Below, piece after piece: positions 8,403 through 15,964 of a stretch of 64,000 nt of DNA. The position numbers and the translations under genes were made by a program. Each line of letters starts with the position of its first letter. Position 1 is the first letter of the stretch. The notes beneath the pieces were generated by a model. That model was not told the origin of the DNA. It ran no database searches and saw only the letters and a list, made by a program, of their open reading frames with translations. The stretch is from Natrinema salifodinae (GTDB lineage Archaea; Halobacteriota; Halobacteria; Halobacteriales; Natrialbaceae), in NCBI RefSeq assembly GCF_900110455.1, contig NZ_FOIS01000001.1, forward strand, positions 186,001-250,000. The letters run 5' to 3'.

Positions 8403-8426
8403 CCCCGCGAGGACGAACGCCGAGCC

Positions 8427-9179
8427 GTGATCGTCGTCGCCACGTCAGACTTCGAGGTGTACCACGGCGTCGTCAACGAACTCCGCGACCGCGGAGCGAC
8501 GTTTACGACGATCGAACCCGACGAGGAGCTACCCGACCAGGCCACCGTGGTCATCACCGACGCCGACCACGCCGACGCCTTCGCGACCGTGACGACGATC
8601 GTCGCCGAACCCGACGGCCCCCGTCGCGCGGTCGACCAGGCCCTGGCCGCGGTCCGCGGCGACGGCGGGCGGACGGTCATCGGCGTCGATCCGGGCCGGA
8701 AGCCGGGGATCGCCGTCCTCGCCGGAGAGACGGTCGTCGCCGCCTTTCAGGTACCGCTGGGCGACGCCGTCGACGTGATCCAGCGCGAGGTCGCCGAGGC
8801 ACCCTCGCCGATCGTCCGAATCGGCGACGGCTCCCGCCTCGAGAGCGCGACGCTGGTCAACGACCTCGAGGACGTACAGGTGGAACTCGTCGACGAGACG
8901 GGAACGACCCCCTACCTCGGGACGGGCACGCGGGGGATGGGCGACGTCCTCGCCGCGGTCAACATCGCCAGGCTCGAGGGCGAAGTCGTCGACGCTCGCG
9001 AGATCGAGCCGACCACAGGGGAGATTCAGGTCATCAAGGACCGCTCGCGCGAGCGCAGCGAACACAATCGGGCGATCGATGAGGTGCTCGCCCGCCGAGT
9101 CGCCGCGGGCGAGTTGACGATCGAGGAGGCGTTGTCGGAACATCGGACCGACGACGGAAGCGGATCGGGAGACGAGTGA
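8427..9179 (+). CDS. RuvC/YqgF-like RNase H-fold protein
   Basis: A 250-residue protein read from a GTG, which fits a TATA box 25-30 bases upstream. Residues 1-75 form a small alpha/beta domain. From about residue 85, VIGVDPGRKPGIAVL matches the first catalytic strand of RuvC/YqgF-type nucleases (Asp in the D-P-G turn). It is followed by IGDGSR and by VELVDETGTTPYLGTGTRG, which resembles the D-E-x-x-T-T motif of YqgF. A later acidic site is at GMGDVLAAVNIA. Such folds resolve Holliday junctions or process RNA ends. Its place opposite radB supports a recombination role. It may be a conserved haloarchaeal hypothetical in databases. Confidence 0.68.
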   Translation: MIVVATSDFEVYHGVVNELRDRGATFTTIEPDEELPDQATVVITDADHADAFATVTTIVAEPDGPRRAVDQALAAVRGDGGRTVIGVDPGRKPGIAVLAGETVVAAFQVPLGDAVDVIQREVAEAPSPIVRIGDGSRLESATLVNDLEDVQVELVDETGTTPYLGTGTRGMGDVLAAVNIARLEGEVVDAREIEPTTGEIQVIKDRSRERSEHNRAIDEVLARRVAAGELTIEEALSEHRTDDGSGSGDE

Positions 9180-9237
9180 GTGCGGGAGCCGCTCGAACCC
9201 CCCGGAACCGCCTCGTTCCGTCGGCGTTTCCCGCCGC

Positions 9238-11034
9238 TCACTCGACCGTCACGCTCTTCGCGAGGTTGCGCGGCTTGTCGATCGACCGGCCCAGGCGGTG
9301 TGCGAGCCAGTAGGCGACCAGTTGAAGCTGGACGTTCGCCAGGATCGGCGTCAACTGCTCGTGGGTCTCGGGGATGCGGAGGACGTGATCGACGATGCTC
9401 TCGACCGCGGACGGCGAGTCCGTCACCGCGATTACCGGCGCGTCGCGGGCCTCGACTTCCTTGATGTTGCTGAGCATCTTTCCGGTCGCCGACTCACCGG
9501 TGACGATCGCGAACACCGGCGTTCGGTCGCCGACCAGTGCCAGCGGCCCGTGTTTCAACTCGCCGCCGGGGAAGCCTTCGGCGTGCTTGTACGTGACCTC
9601 CTTGAGTTTCAGCGCCCCTTCGAGGGCGACCGATGCCCCGTAACCGCGACCGATGAAGAAGTACGCGTCCGAACGCGCGTAGACGTCGGTGATCTCCGAC
9701 GCGCGCGAGCCGTCCAGGATCGACTGGATCTGGTCGGGCAGCGCTCGAAGCGCCTCGACGAGCGACCGAGAGTAGTCGCCCGCGAGCGTGCTCGCGAGTA
9801 ACAGTAGCGCAACCTGCTGTGAGGCGAAGGTCTTCGTCGCGGCGACGCTGATCTCCGGCCCCGCGCGGATGTACATCACGTGGTCGGTTTCGCGCGAGGC
9901 GGAACTGCCGACGACGTTCGTCACCGCAAGCGTCTCGGCGCCGCACCGATTCGCGTCCCGGATCGCACTCAGCGTATCGGCCGTCTCGCCGCTCTGGGTT
10001 ACGCCGACGACGAGCGTTTCCTCGTTGACGGGGACGGCGCCGGCGTCGTACTCGCTCGCGTAGAAGGCCGTCGCCGGAATCCCGCGTCTCCGAAAGAGCC
10101 GCGCGGCGTACCGCGAAGCGTGATAAGAAGTGCCACAGCCGACGAACTGGATCCGCTCCGGCCTGGCCAGGTCGCCGATCTCGTCGATCGAGACCGAGGC
10201 GTCGATCTCGCTGATCCGGCCGCGGAGACAGTTGCGGATCGCCCGCGGCTGCTCGTTGATCTCCTTGCACATGTAGTGGTCATAGCCGCTCTTGCCAGCC
10301 TCCTCCGGGTCCCACTCGACCGTCCGGACCGGCATATCCACGAGCGTGCCGCGTTCGTCGGAGATTTCGACGCCCGAGGGGCTGATCTTCGCGAACTGGC
10401 CGTCTTCTAGATAGACGACTCGATCGGTGTGGTCGAGAAACGCCGGGACGTCGCTGGCCAGGTGGTAGCCGTCGTCGCCGAGGCCGAGGACGAGCGGCGA
10501 TTGGTGGCGCGCGGCGTAGACCCCTTCGGTGTCGGAGAAGACCGCTGCCACGGCGAAACTTCCCTCCAACCGGTCGATCGCGCGACGGAACGCCGTCCCG
10601 GCGTCGGCCCCCTGGTCGAGCGCTGCCTCGATGAGGTGCGGGATGACCTCGGTGTCAGTCTGGCTCTCGAAGACGTGGCCCGCGGCTTCGAGGTCCGCGC
10701 GAAGTGCCCGGTAGTTTTCGATGATTCCGTTGTGGACGACGGCGACGGACCCGTCGCAGCCGGTGTGTGGATGGGCGTTCTCGTCCGTAGGCGGCCCGTG
10801 CGTGCTCCATCTGGTGTGGCCGATGCCGGCGTCGCCGCCGGGCGAGCGGTCGGGGATCGCGGCCTCGAGTTCCGACAGTTCCCCGTTGCGCTTGTACACC
10901 GAGACCGACGAGTCGGCGATCGCGACCCCCGCCGAGTCGTATCCCCGGTACTCGAGGTCCGAGAGGCCGTCTAACACGACGTCGAGGACGTTGCGATCCG
11001 CCTCGATCGGCGTGTACCCGATGATGCCGCACAT
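9238..11034 (-). CDS. glmS: Glutamine--fructose-6-phosphate aminotransferase (isomerizing)
   Basis: A 598-residue protein starting MCGIIGYTPIEADRNV, where Cys2 is the N-terminal nucleophile of the class II glutaminase domain (residues 1 to about 240; note GHTRWSTHG and HNGIIENY). Two SIS domains follow, with GCGTSYHAS, TQSGETADTL and the C-terminal PRNLAKSVTVE. It makes glucosamine-6-phosphate from fructose-6-phosphate and glutamine, the first step to UDP-GlcNAc. The frame is open far upstream through glmU, but Cys2 must be N-terminal. It overlaps the glmU-like stop by one base (TGATG). Confidence 0.97.
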   Translation of the reverse strand: MCGIIGYTPIEADRNVLDVVLDGLSDLEYRGYDSAGVAIADSSVSVYKRNGELSELEAAIPDRSPGGDAGIGHTRWSTHGPPTDENAHPHTGCDGSVAVVHNGIIENYRALRADLEAAGHVFESQTDTEVIPHLIEAALDQGADAGTAFRRAIDRLEGSFAVAAVFSDTEGVYAARHQSPLVLGLGDDGYHLASDVPAFLDHTDRVVYLEDGQFAKISPSGVEISDERGTLVDMPVRTVEWDPEEAGKSGYDHYMCKEINEQPRAIRNCLRGRISEIDASVSIDEIGDLARPERIQFVGCGTSYHASRYAARLFRRRGIPATAFYASEYDAGAVPVNEETLVVGVTQSGETADTLSAIRDANRCGAETLAVTNVVGSSASRETDHVMYIRAGPEISVAATKTFASQQVALLLLASTLAGDYSRSLVEALRALPDQIQSILDGSRASEITDVYARSDAYFFIGRGYGASVALEGALKLKEVTYKHAEGFPGGELKHGPLALVGDRTPVFAIVTGESATGKMLSNIKEVEARDAPVIAVTDSPSAVESIVDHVLRIPETHEQLTPILANVQLQLVAYWLAHRLGRSIDKPRNLAKSVTVE

Positions 11035-12218
11035 CAGGACCACACCTCCGTTCCCTCGGGGACGGTTCCGCGAACCGTTGCGCCTGGCTCGACGGCCGCG
11101 TCGGGGCCGACGATCGCGCCCGGCAGATACGTGACGCCGCCGCGATCGCGGACCCGGTCCGCCAGCAGCGCGCCGATCGCCTCGCCCTCGAAGAGACGGT
11201 CCTCGACGCGAACGTCGGCCGGGCCGCCGGGAACGGTCGATCCCGCGCCGATCGTCACGCCGGTACCGGTGACGCACTCGATCGCCGTCGCGTTGGGTTC
11301 GATCCGCGTGTCGGCGTCGACGACGCTGCGCTCGACGACGGCGTTCGCGCCGACGGTCGCGTTTTCGCCGAGACAGGCGTAGGGCCCGACGACGGCTCCC
11401 GGTCCGACGACGCAGTCCTGATCGACGACCACCGGAGTCCGAATCTCCGCCGAGTCGTGGACGGTCGTGCTGCGAGCGCGGTCTCGCGATCGGTCGCCGT
11501 CGATGTGCCCCGAATCGAACAGTGCGAAAGAGACGTCGAGCAGGTCCCACGGATACGTGGCGTCGACCCAGAGACCGTCGGAAACCACCCCGCGGACGGT
11601 CGCTCCCTCGTCGACGAGCGACGAGAGTCCGTTCCCCAGATGGTGTTCGCCGGCGGTCGGTTCGACGGCGCGAACGGCGTCGAACACCGTCGGCTCGATC
11701 GCGTAGACGCCGGCGTTGAGGTAATACTCGTGACCGTCACGAGGGTTCTCGACGAGATTCGTGACCCGACCGTCGTCGACGATGACGCCGCCGTACTCCG
11801 CGACGCCCGAGCGCTGTAACAGTGCGAGCGTCGCGACGGTATCGGAGTCGTGTTTCTCGACGACGTCCCGGATGATTCGACTATCGACGATCTGGTCACC
11901 GTTGATTACGAGAGCGGTACTGGATACTGCAGATTCGGCCGCGAGCAGTGCGTGTCCGGTCCCCAGTTGGTTCTCCTGCGTGACGTACGTGATCGGGAGA
12001 CCCCGGTACGTGGGACCGAAGTACGACTGGACGCGATCGCGATGATAGCCGACGACTACGACGATCTCGCCGATTCCGGCGTCGATCAAGTGATCGAAGA
12101 CGTGCTCGAGAATCGGTTTCGTCGCCGCGGGCAACATCGGTTTCGGCCGATTCTTCGTGAGCGGCCGTAATCGGCTCCCCTCTCCGGCAGCGAGTACAAT
12201 TGCGGTCTCCACACCCAT
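11034..12218 (-). CDS. glmU: Bifunctional sugar-1-phosphate nucleotidylyltransferase/acetyltransferase
   Basis: A 394-residue protein starting MGVETAIVLAAGEGSRLRPL, the nucleotidyltransferase signature, with the Lys of KNRPKPMLP. The N-terminal domain (about 1-230) is followed by a left-handed beta-helix of hexapeptide repeats (PVVVDQDCVVGPGAVVGPYACLG and onward). Archaeal members make UDP-GlcNAc or dTDP/UDP-glucose from the sugar-1-phosphate. The tight overlap with glmS argues for GlcN-1-P acetyl- and uridylyltransferase activity. An ATG five codons upstream (12233) is possible. A TATA box and a dyad lie at 12262-12290. Confidence 0.88.
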   Translation of the reverse strand: MGVETAIVLAAGEGSRLRPLTKNRPKPMLPAATKPILEHVFDHLIDAGIGEIVVVVGYHRDRVQSYFGPTYRGLPITYVTQENQLGTGHALLAAESAVSSTALVINGDQIVDSRIIRDVVEKHDSDTVATLALLQRSGVAEYGGVIVDDGRVTNLVENPRDGHEYYLNAGVYAIEPTVFDAVRAVEPTAGEHHLGNGLSSLVDEGATVRGVVSDGLWVDATYPWDLLDVSFALFDSGHIDGDRSRDRARSTTVHDSAEIRTPVVVDQDCVVGPGAVVGPYACLGENATVGANAVVERSVVDADTRIEPNATAIECVTGTGVTIGAGSTVPGGPADVRVEDRLFEGEAIGALLADRVRDRGGVTYLPGAIVGPDAAVEPGATVRGTVPEGTEVWS

Positions 12219-12261
12219 ACCCGATCTTCCCACGTTCGTTCTCTTTTGAGGCCATGATTGT

Positions 12262-12290
12262 ATTGGCTATGAAATAGTCAATATATTACC
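12262..12290 (-). promoter_or_regulatory. glmU-glmS promoter with overlapping palindrome
   Basis: On the minus strand a TAATATAT box (12281-12288) lies about 65 bases before the glmU start. Directly downstream of it, ATTGGCTAT-GAA-ATAGTCAAT (12262-12282) is a 9-bp inverted repeat with one mismatch around a 3-base spacer. It sits between the TATA box and the expected transcription start, where a repressor would block initiation. Confidence 0.4.
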
Positions 12291-12757
12291 CACCTCTTTC
12301 GTCAATAATACAGACGTTCGTGAAACAGTCCCTTGCTGAGCGATAAATCCGCGGCGTCGTTTCGTTACCCGTCCCCGGTCGAGACGGATTTCTCGTGGCC
12401 GTTCACACCAGATTCGCGAGCCAACCGTGATGCCAGCAGTCGTGCGGAATCGGGGCCCAATTCACGCTCCGAGCGACTGTTTCGCCGAACTCAATCCGGG
12501 ATTTTAATTCCACTCCCAACTCCCGATAGTAATGCGCGATCCCCTCCCGAATTCAATTCGTCCCCGTCAAGGCAACGCTCCAAGGGAATTCGTCTAGGTA
12601 ACTCGTCTGATGACGCCTGGCGGTTCGAACTCATCACAGCAATCCTGTCGCTCACCATCGCACCAACGCTGACCCAAATCTGACGCCGACCCGAATCCGA
12701 CGGCGACGGGGCTACTGGCGTGATTTCGGCCGACTCGAGCACCGGCCGCTGTCGCGG
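12291..12757. other. Intergenic region without a supported gene
   Basis: Between the glmU promoter and the DUF1616 stop. A 116-codon plus-strand frame (12333-12683) and an 83-codon minus-strand frame (12491-12742) are open, but neither has a recognisable motif or haloarchaeal acidic composition. I see only A+T-richer sequence such as GGGATTTTAATTCC near 12499, possibly part of a promoter. Confidence 0.4.
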
Positions 12758-13804
12758 TTAGGACTCGGCGTTCGACTCGCCCACGTCGGCCCACACGTGG
12801 ACGTGATACGGTGCGGTCTCCATCGACGGGGACTCGGGAGCGGTATCGTCGAGATAGACGAGCCAGACGAGTCGAACGTTCTCGCCGGCCATCGTCGGTT
12901 CGACCTCGTGGTCCTGTCGCCACGTTTCCCCGTGATCGAGTCGGGTTTCGAATCGGTCGAGTTCTCGTTGGTCGGTGACGGTGGGTTCCCCGTCGGTTGA
13001 CTCGACGGCCTGCTCGACGGCTATGATCGTGTAATCGGTCGTCCGATGTTCGTTGTTTTCTACACCGACCACCAGGTCTCGACTCTCGCCCTGTTCGAAT
13101 TCGGTCGGGTACCCGTCGGCGCTCAGTTCGTCGCCGTCCTCGCCCAAGAGATAGAGTTCGGAGAACTGCTCTCCGTCCTGGGAAGTGGTCACTGCATACC
13201 CGACGCTGCCGACAGCGAGGAAGATCGACACGAGCAGCAAGAGGGTCAGTACCGTCTCCGCTCGTTCGGTCGACTCGACCGACTCGGTCCGAAGCATCGT
13301 CGACCAGCGACGAACGGGGAGCCGAAACCGCTCCTCTGCGGGCAGATTCAACCGACGGACCGTGGCCGTGACCGTCAGTAGTAGCGTGACGATCGTCGTC
13401 CCGGCCACTATCGACACCGGTTGGATACCCCACGACGTATAGTTCACGAAGAGCGCAAAGCCGGGAACGATAGCGACGCTCAATCCGAACGAAAGAACCG
13501 CGCGTTCGAGGCCGTCGATCGCCGATCGGCCAACGGGGCTCGGCAGCGATCTCGATTCACGGGTCGCCGCTGACGCGTCCTCGTCAGCGCCACGGCGACC
13601 GGATTCGGGAAACAACGTCGCGACGAGTACGTATCCGGGGACGAAGAAAACGAAGAGGATCCCCAGCGGAACGCGAAGCGGCGTCGTACGGACGACGGGC
13701 GCGAAGACGGCTACGTTTACGAGGACTGTCACGGCGACGATCACAGCCAGGTCGACTGGAACGACTCCGAGCGGACGGAAGCCGGACGATCGGTCGGCGG
13801 TCAT
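12758..13804 (-). CDS. DUF1616 family membrane protein
   Basis: A 348-residue protein. Residues 15-60 and about 100-205 hold membrane helices (VDLAVIVAVTVLVNVAVFAPVV, ILFVFFVPGYVLVATLFP, VLTLLLLVSIFLAVGSVGYAV). The segment PLRVPLGILFVFFVPGYVL is the hallmark of DUF1616. The C-terminal part after about residue 220 is a hydrophilic, beta-rich domain outside the membrane (DLVVGVENNEHRTTDYTI, resembling CARDB/NPCBM-like domains). DUF1616 proteins often lie near archaeal surface-glycan genes, as here. The molecular function is unknown. Its ATG overlaps the stop of a truncated ORF upstream (TGATG). Confidence 0.85.
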   Translation of the reverse strand: MTADRSSGFRPLGVVPVDLAVIVAVTVLVNVAVFAPVVRTTPLRVPLGILFVFFVPGYVLVATLFPESGRRGADEDASAATRESRSLPSPVGRSAIDGLERAVLSFGLSVAIVPGFALFVNYTSWGIQPVSIVAGTTIVTLLLTVTATVRRLNLPAEERFRLPVRRWSTMLRTESVESTERAETVLTLLLLVSIFLAVGSVGYAVTTSQDGEQFSELYLLGEDGDELSADGYPTEFEQGESRDLVVGVENNEHRTTDYTIIAVEQAVESTDGEPTVTDQRELDRFETRLDHGETWRQDHEVEPTMAGENVRLVWLVYLDDTAPESPSMETAPYHVHVWADVGESNAES

Positions 13805-13965
13805 CAGTCGTCGGCCACGACTTCGATCCCTAAAGTTAGGTAGCCAACGTTCACGGCGTCTGGAGTGTCTGTGTCGCCTTCGACCGACTCGGAGGATCGT
13901 CCGAAGCGAATTTGAATCGGCGTGCTGGGCCCGAAAACAGCAGCACCGTTACAAGCCGCTTTCAC
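13804..13965 (-). pseudogene. Remnant ORF coupled to DUF1616
   Basis: On the minus strand a coding-looking frame ends PDAVNVGYLTLGIEVVADD at a TGA that overlaps the DUF1616 ATG as TGATG, the spacing of a real operon partner. Read from a GTG at 13965, it gives 53 residues. The frame continues upstream without an ATG to a stop near 14050. It looks like the C-terminus of a gene that lost its 5' part. A short intact gene with a GTG start is the alternative. No family is recognised. Confidence 0.4.
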
Positions 13966-14115
13966 TCGAGTGACAATGCAATATTGATGGTCAACGGTTC
14001 GACACGATCTGCCGCCTATCGCGAATAATTCGGTTATACTGCACTGTTACGATCAGTGGGTTCAAACACTCGTTCCGTATATCACGGAGATATGTGTCGA
14101 GTACCTGATCGTATC

Positions 14116-14204
14116 CGACCGCCGTCCTCACGACGGCGGTCGCTGGCAGGGGCTGGCGAGGGTTGCCCGCGCCGAACCGGTGCTTCGGTTCACCAAACCG
14201 AAGC
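14116..14204 (+). promoter_or_regulatory. Structured leader with strong hairpins
   Basis: Upstream of the 14274 gene, CGACCGCCGTC (14116-14126) pairs perfectly with 14132-14142 across a 5-base loop. GCTTCGGTT (14182-14190) pairs perfectly with AACCGAAGC (14196-14204), again with a 5-base loop. The second helix competes with GAACCG/CGGTTC at 14174-14191, so two folds are mutually exclusive. It could be a terminator for upstream transcription or a regulatory leader. Confidence 0.4.
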
Positions 14205-14273
14205 GGCCAGGCGTAACCGGAATCGATCGCCGGTGCCGGAAGCACCCCTGCTGTCGTGCCTCGAGCGCCACAC

Positions 14274-15176
14274 ATGAGCGCGAATAATTTCGGCGGTGAC
14301 GATCTCTCTTCAGACGACGGCGTCGCCGTGCGAGTCGACGGCGACGCGAATCGGTCCGAACTCGAAGCCCGCATCGAACAATTGGCCGAAGAGAACAGGC
14401 GACTTCGCGAAGAAAACGAACGGCTTCGAGCCGGCGAGAGGTTCCCGTACCGGCCGCAGTACCGACGACTGGGGTTCGGCCTGGTGCTTCTCGGCGCGAT
14501 CTTCGCGGTGGGTGCCGTCCTCGTTCCCGCGGCACGGGATGTCCTGTTCGCGACGGCGGCGACGGGCCTGTTCGGCGGCCTGCTAACGTACACCCTTTCG
14601 CCTGGTACGTTCCTCGCCGCGACGATCTGCGATCGAATTTACGCCGCCACCGCGGCTAACGGTGGCGCGTTCACCGACGAACTCGATCTCGGCGGCGATC
14701 GAGTCTACGTTCCCGACGGCGACGGCGGAGCCTCTCTCTTCGTTCCGCGAGGGTCCGACGGCGAGATTCCAGCGTCGCTCGACGGGCCGGCAGTGACGGA
14801 CGATAACCGGGGAGTGATTCTCGAATCGACCGGGATGGGTCTCTTTCGCGAATTCGAACGAACGACGAGCGGCCACTCGGACGCCCCTTCGGCGCTCGCC
14901 GCCCGACTCGCGGACACCCTCGTCGAACAGTTCGAACTCGCCCGCAGCGTCGAGGCGAGCGTCGGCGAAAGCGAAGGGATGTACCGCGTCGCTGTCACGG
15001 TGTCTCACAGCGTACTCGGCGACGTCGACCGGTTCGATCACCCGATTGCGTCGTTTTTCGCCGTCGGACTCGCCGCTCGTCTCGACCGTCCGATCGTCCT
15101 CGAAGCGACCGAAAAGCAGGGCCAGGCCGAGTGGCGATTGCGCTATCGGTCGTGTCCCTCCGACGGCAACGCGTAA
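14274..15176 (+). CDS. Coiled-coil, two-helix membrane protein (haloarchaeal hypothetical)
   Basis: A 300-residue protein. A six-codon upstream extension exists, but MSANNFGGDD at 14274 is preferred. Residues about 25-57 form a heptad coiled coil (LEARIEQLAEENRRLREENERL). Two membrane helices follow (LGFGLVLLGAIFAVGAVLV and LFATAATGLFGGLLTYTLSPG). The remaining 190 residues form a soluble domain with FERTTSGHSDAPSALAARLADTLVEQFELA and VTVSHSVLGDVDRFDHPIASFFAVGL. The layout resembles a family seen only in haloarchaea. I do not know its function. It lies between the DUF1616 gene and the glycan locus. Confidence 0.75.
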   Translation: MSANNFGGDDLSSDDGVAVRVDGDANRSELEARIEQLAEENRRLREENERLRAGERFPYRPQYRRLGFGLVLLGAIFAVGAVLVPAARDVLFATAATGLFGGLLTYTLSPGTFLAATICDRIYAATAANGGAFTDELDLGGDRVYVPDGDGGASLFVPRGSDGEIPASLDGPAVTDDNRGVILESTGMGLFREFERTTSGHSDAPSALAARLADTLVEQFELARSVEASVGESEGMYRVAVTVSHSVLGDVDRFDHPIASFFAVGLAARLDRPIVLEATEKQGQAEWRLRYRSCPSDGNA

Positions 15177-15228
15177 CGGATCGCCGAGCGGCTACGAGCG
15201 CCCTGCCAGCGATAGACGCGCCGTCTCG

Positions 15229-15507
15229 CTACGTCACCGCCAGGACCGCCAGCGTGGCGTAGATCCGACCGGCGATGACGAGCGCGAAGCCGAGTAGTCC
15301 GAGCGCGACGAACCACCGTACCCGCGTCCGCCACGCCGGCGTCGCAACGGCGGGTGCCGTCAGCACCGTCACTAGCAGAAATCCGACGAGGGAACTGACG
15401 AAGAACAGTTCGTACGAGAGGACGTCGAGCGCCGAGAGAGCGAGTATCGTCACGATCATCCAGCTGACGTGCCCGCGAACGAACCGTAGTCGACGTTCAG
15501 TTGCCAT
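15229..15507 (-). CDS. Small membrane protein, about three TM helices
   Basis: A 92-residue protein from the ATG at 15507 (MATERRLRFVRGHVSWMIV). A 24-codon upstream extension is basic and unlikely. Hydrophobic helices are VSWMIVTILALSALDVLSY, LFFVSSLVGFLLVTVL and WFVALGLLGFALVIAGRIYATL. No family is recognised. It is convergent with the 14274 gene, with 52 bases between the stops. Confidence 0.6.
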   Translation of the reverse strand: MATERRLRFVRGHVSWMIVTILALSALDVLSYELFFVSSLVGFLLVTVLTAPAVATPAWRTRVRWFVALGLLGFALVIAGRIYATLAVLAVT

Positions 15508-15964
15508 CGACGGCACCGTACCCCGAGCGGGAATGTAAAACCGTAGCCCCGTCCGCAGCCGTAACTTCTCCATCGGCACCCGTCTTCGGACTCGACGGAT
15601 GCGAACTGGACGCCGACAGAGACACCGTCGACTCTAGCCGACCGAACTCTCGTCGCGCGGGAATCCACTGTTCTCCTGTCTGCCCTATCATCTGATTATG
15701 ACCGACTGTGGAGGCGAAATCCGCAGTTGTCGGTCGATGGCTGTCCAGCGGCTACGCCGCTGCCGATCCACGAGACGGGTTACATACCGTAATTCCTGGG
15801 CGATCGCTGTAACAGTATGACTCACTTTTGCACGATACGTTGGTACATCCGGTAGCTATGGCGGGTCAGTCTACTCAGACAGCAACTGCCGTCCCTCGAC
15901 CGTCCATTCGAACTGCCGCGCCGGCGTGCGGGTGGACCTCGCGGAGGCAACGGAGTGATCGCTG
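15508..15964. other. Intergenic region ahead of the glycan operon
   Basis: No supported gene. It should contain the promoter of the plus-strand operon starting at 15965, but no clear TATA box within 40 bases was seen. A 35-codon frame starts at ATG 15858 and ends 5 bases before that operon. It has no motif and is not called. Confidence 0.4.

Noticed and set aside
9238-11550. A 770-codon open frame on the minus strand
   Set aside because: It is glmS extended upstream through the antisense-free frame of the glmU-like gene. The GlmS nucleophile Cys must follow the initiator Met, which fixes the start at 11034.
12333-12742. Open frames between glmU and DUF1616 as possible transposase pieces
   Set aside because: No DDE/DEDD motif, no terminal repeats and no acidic composition.
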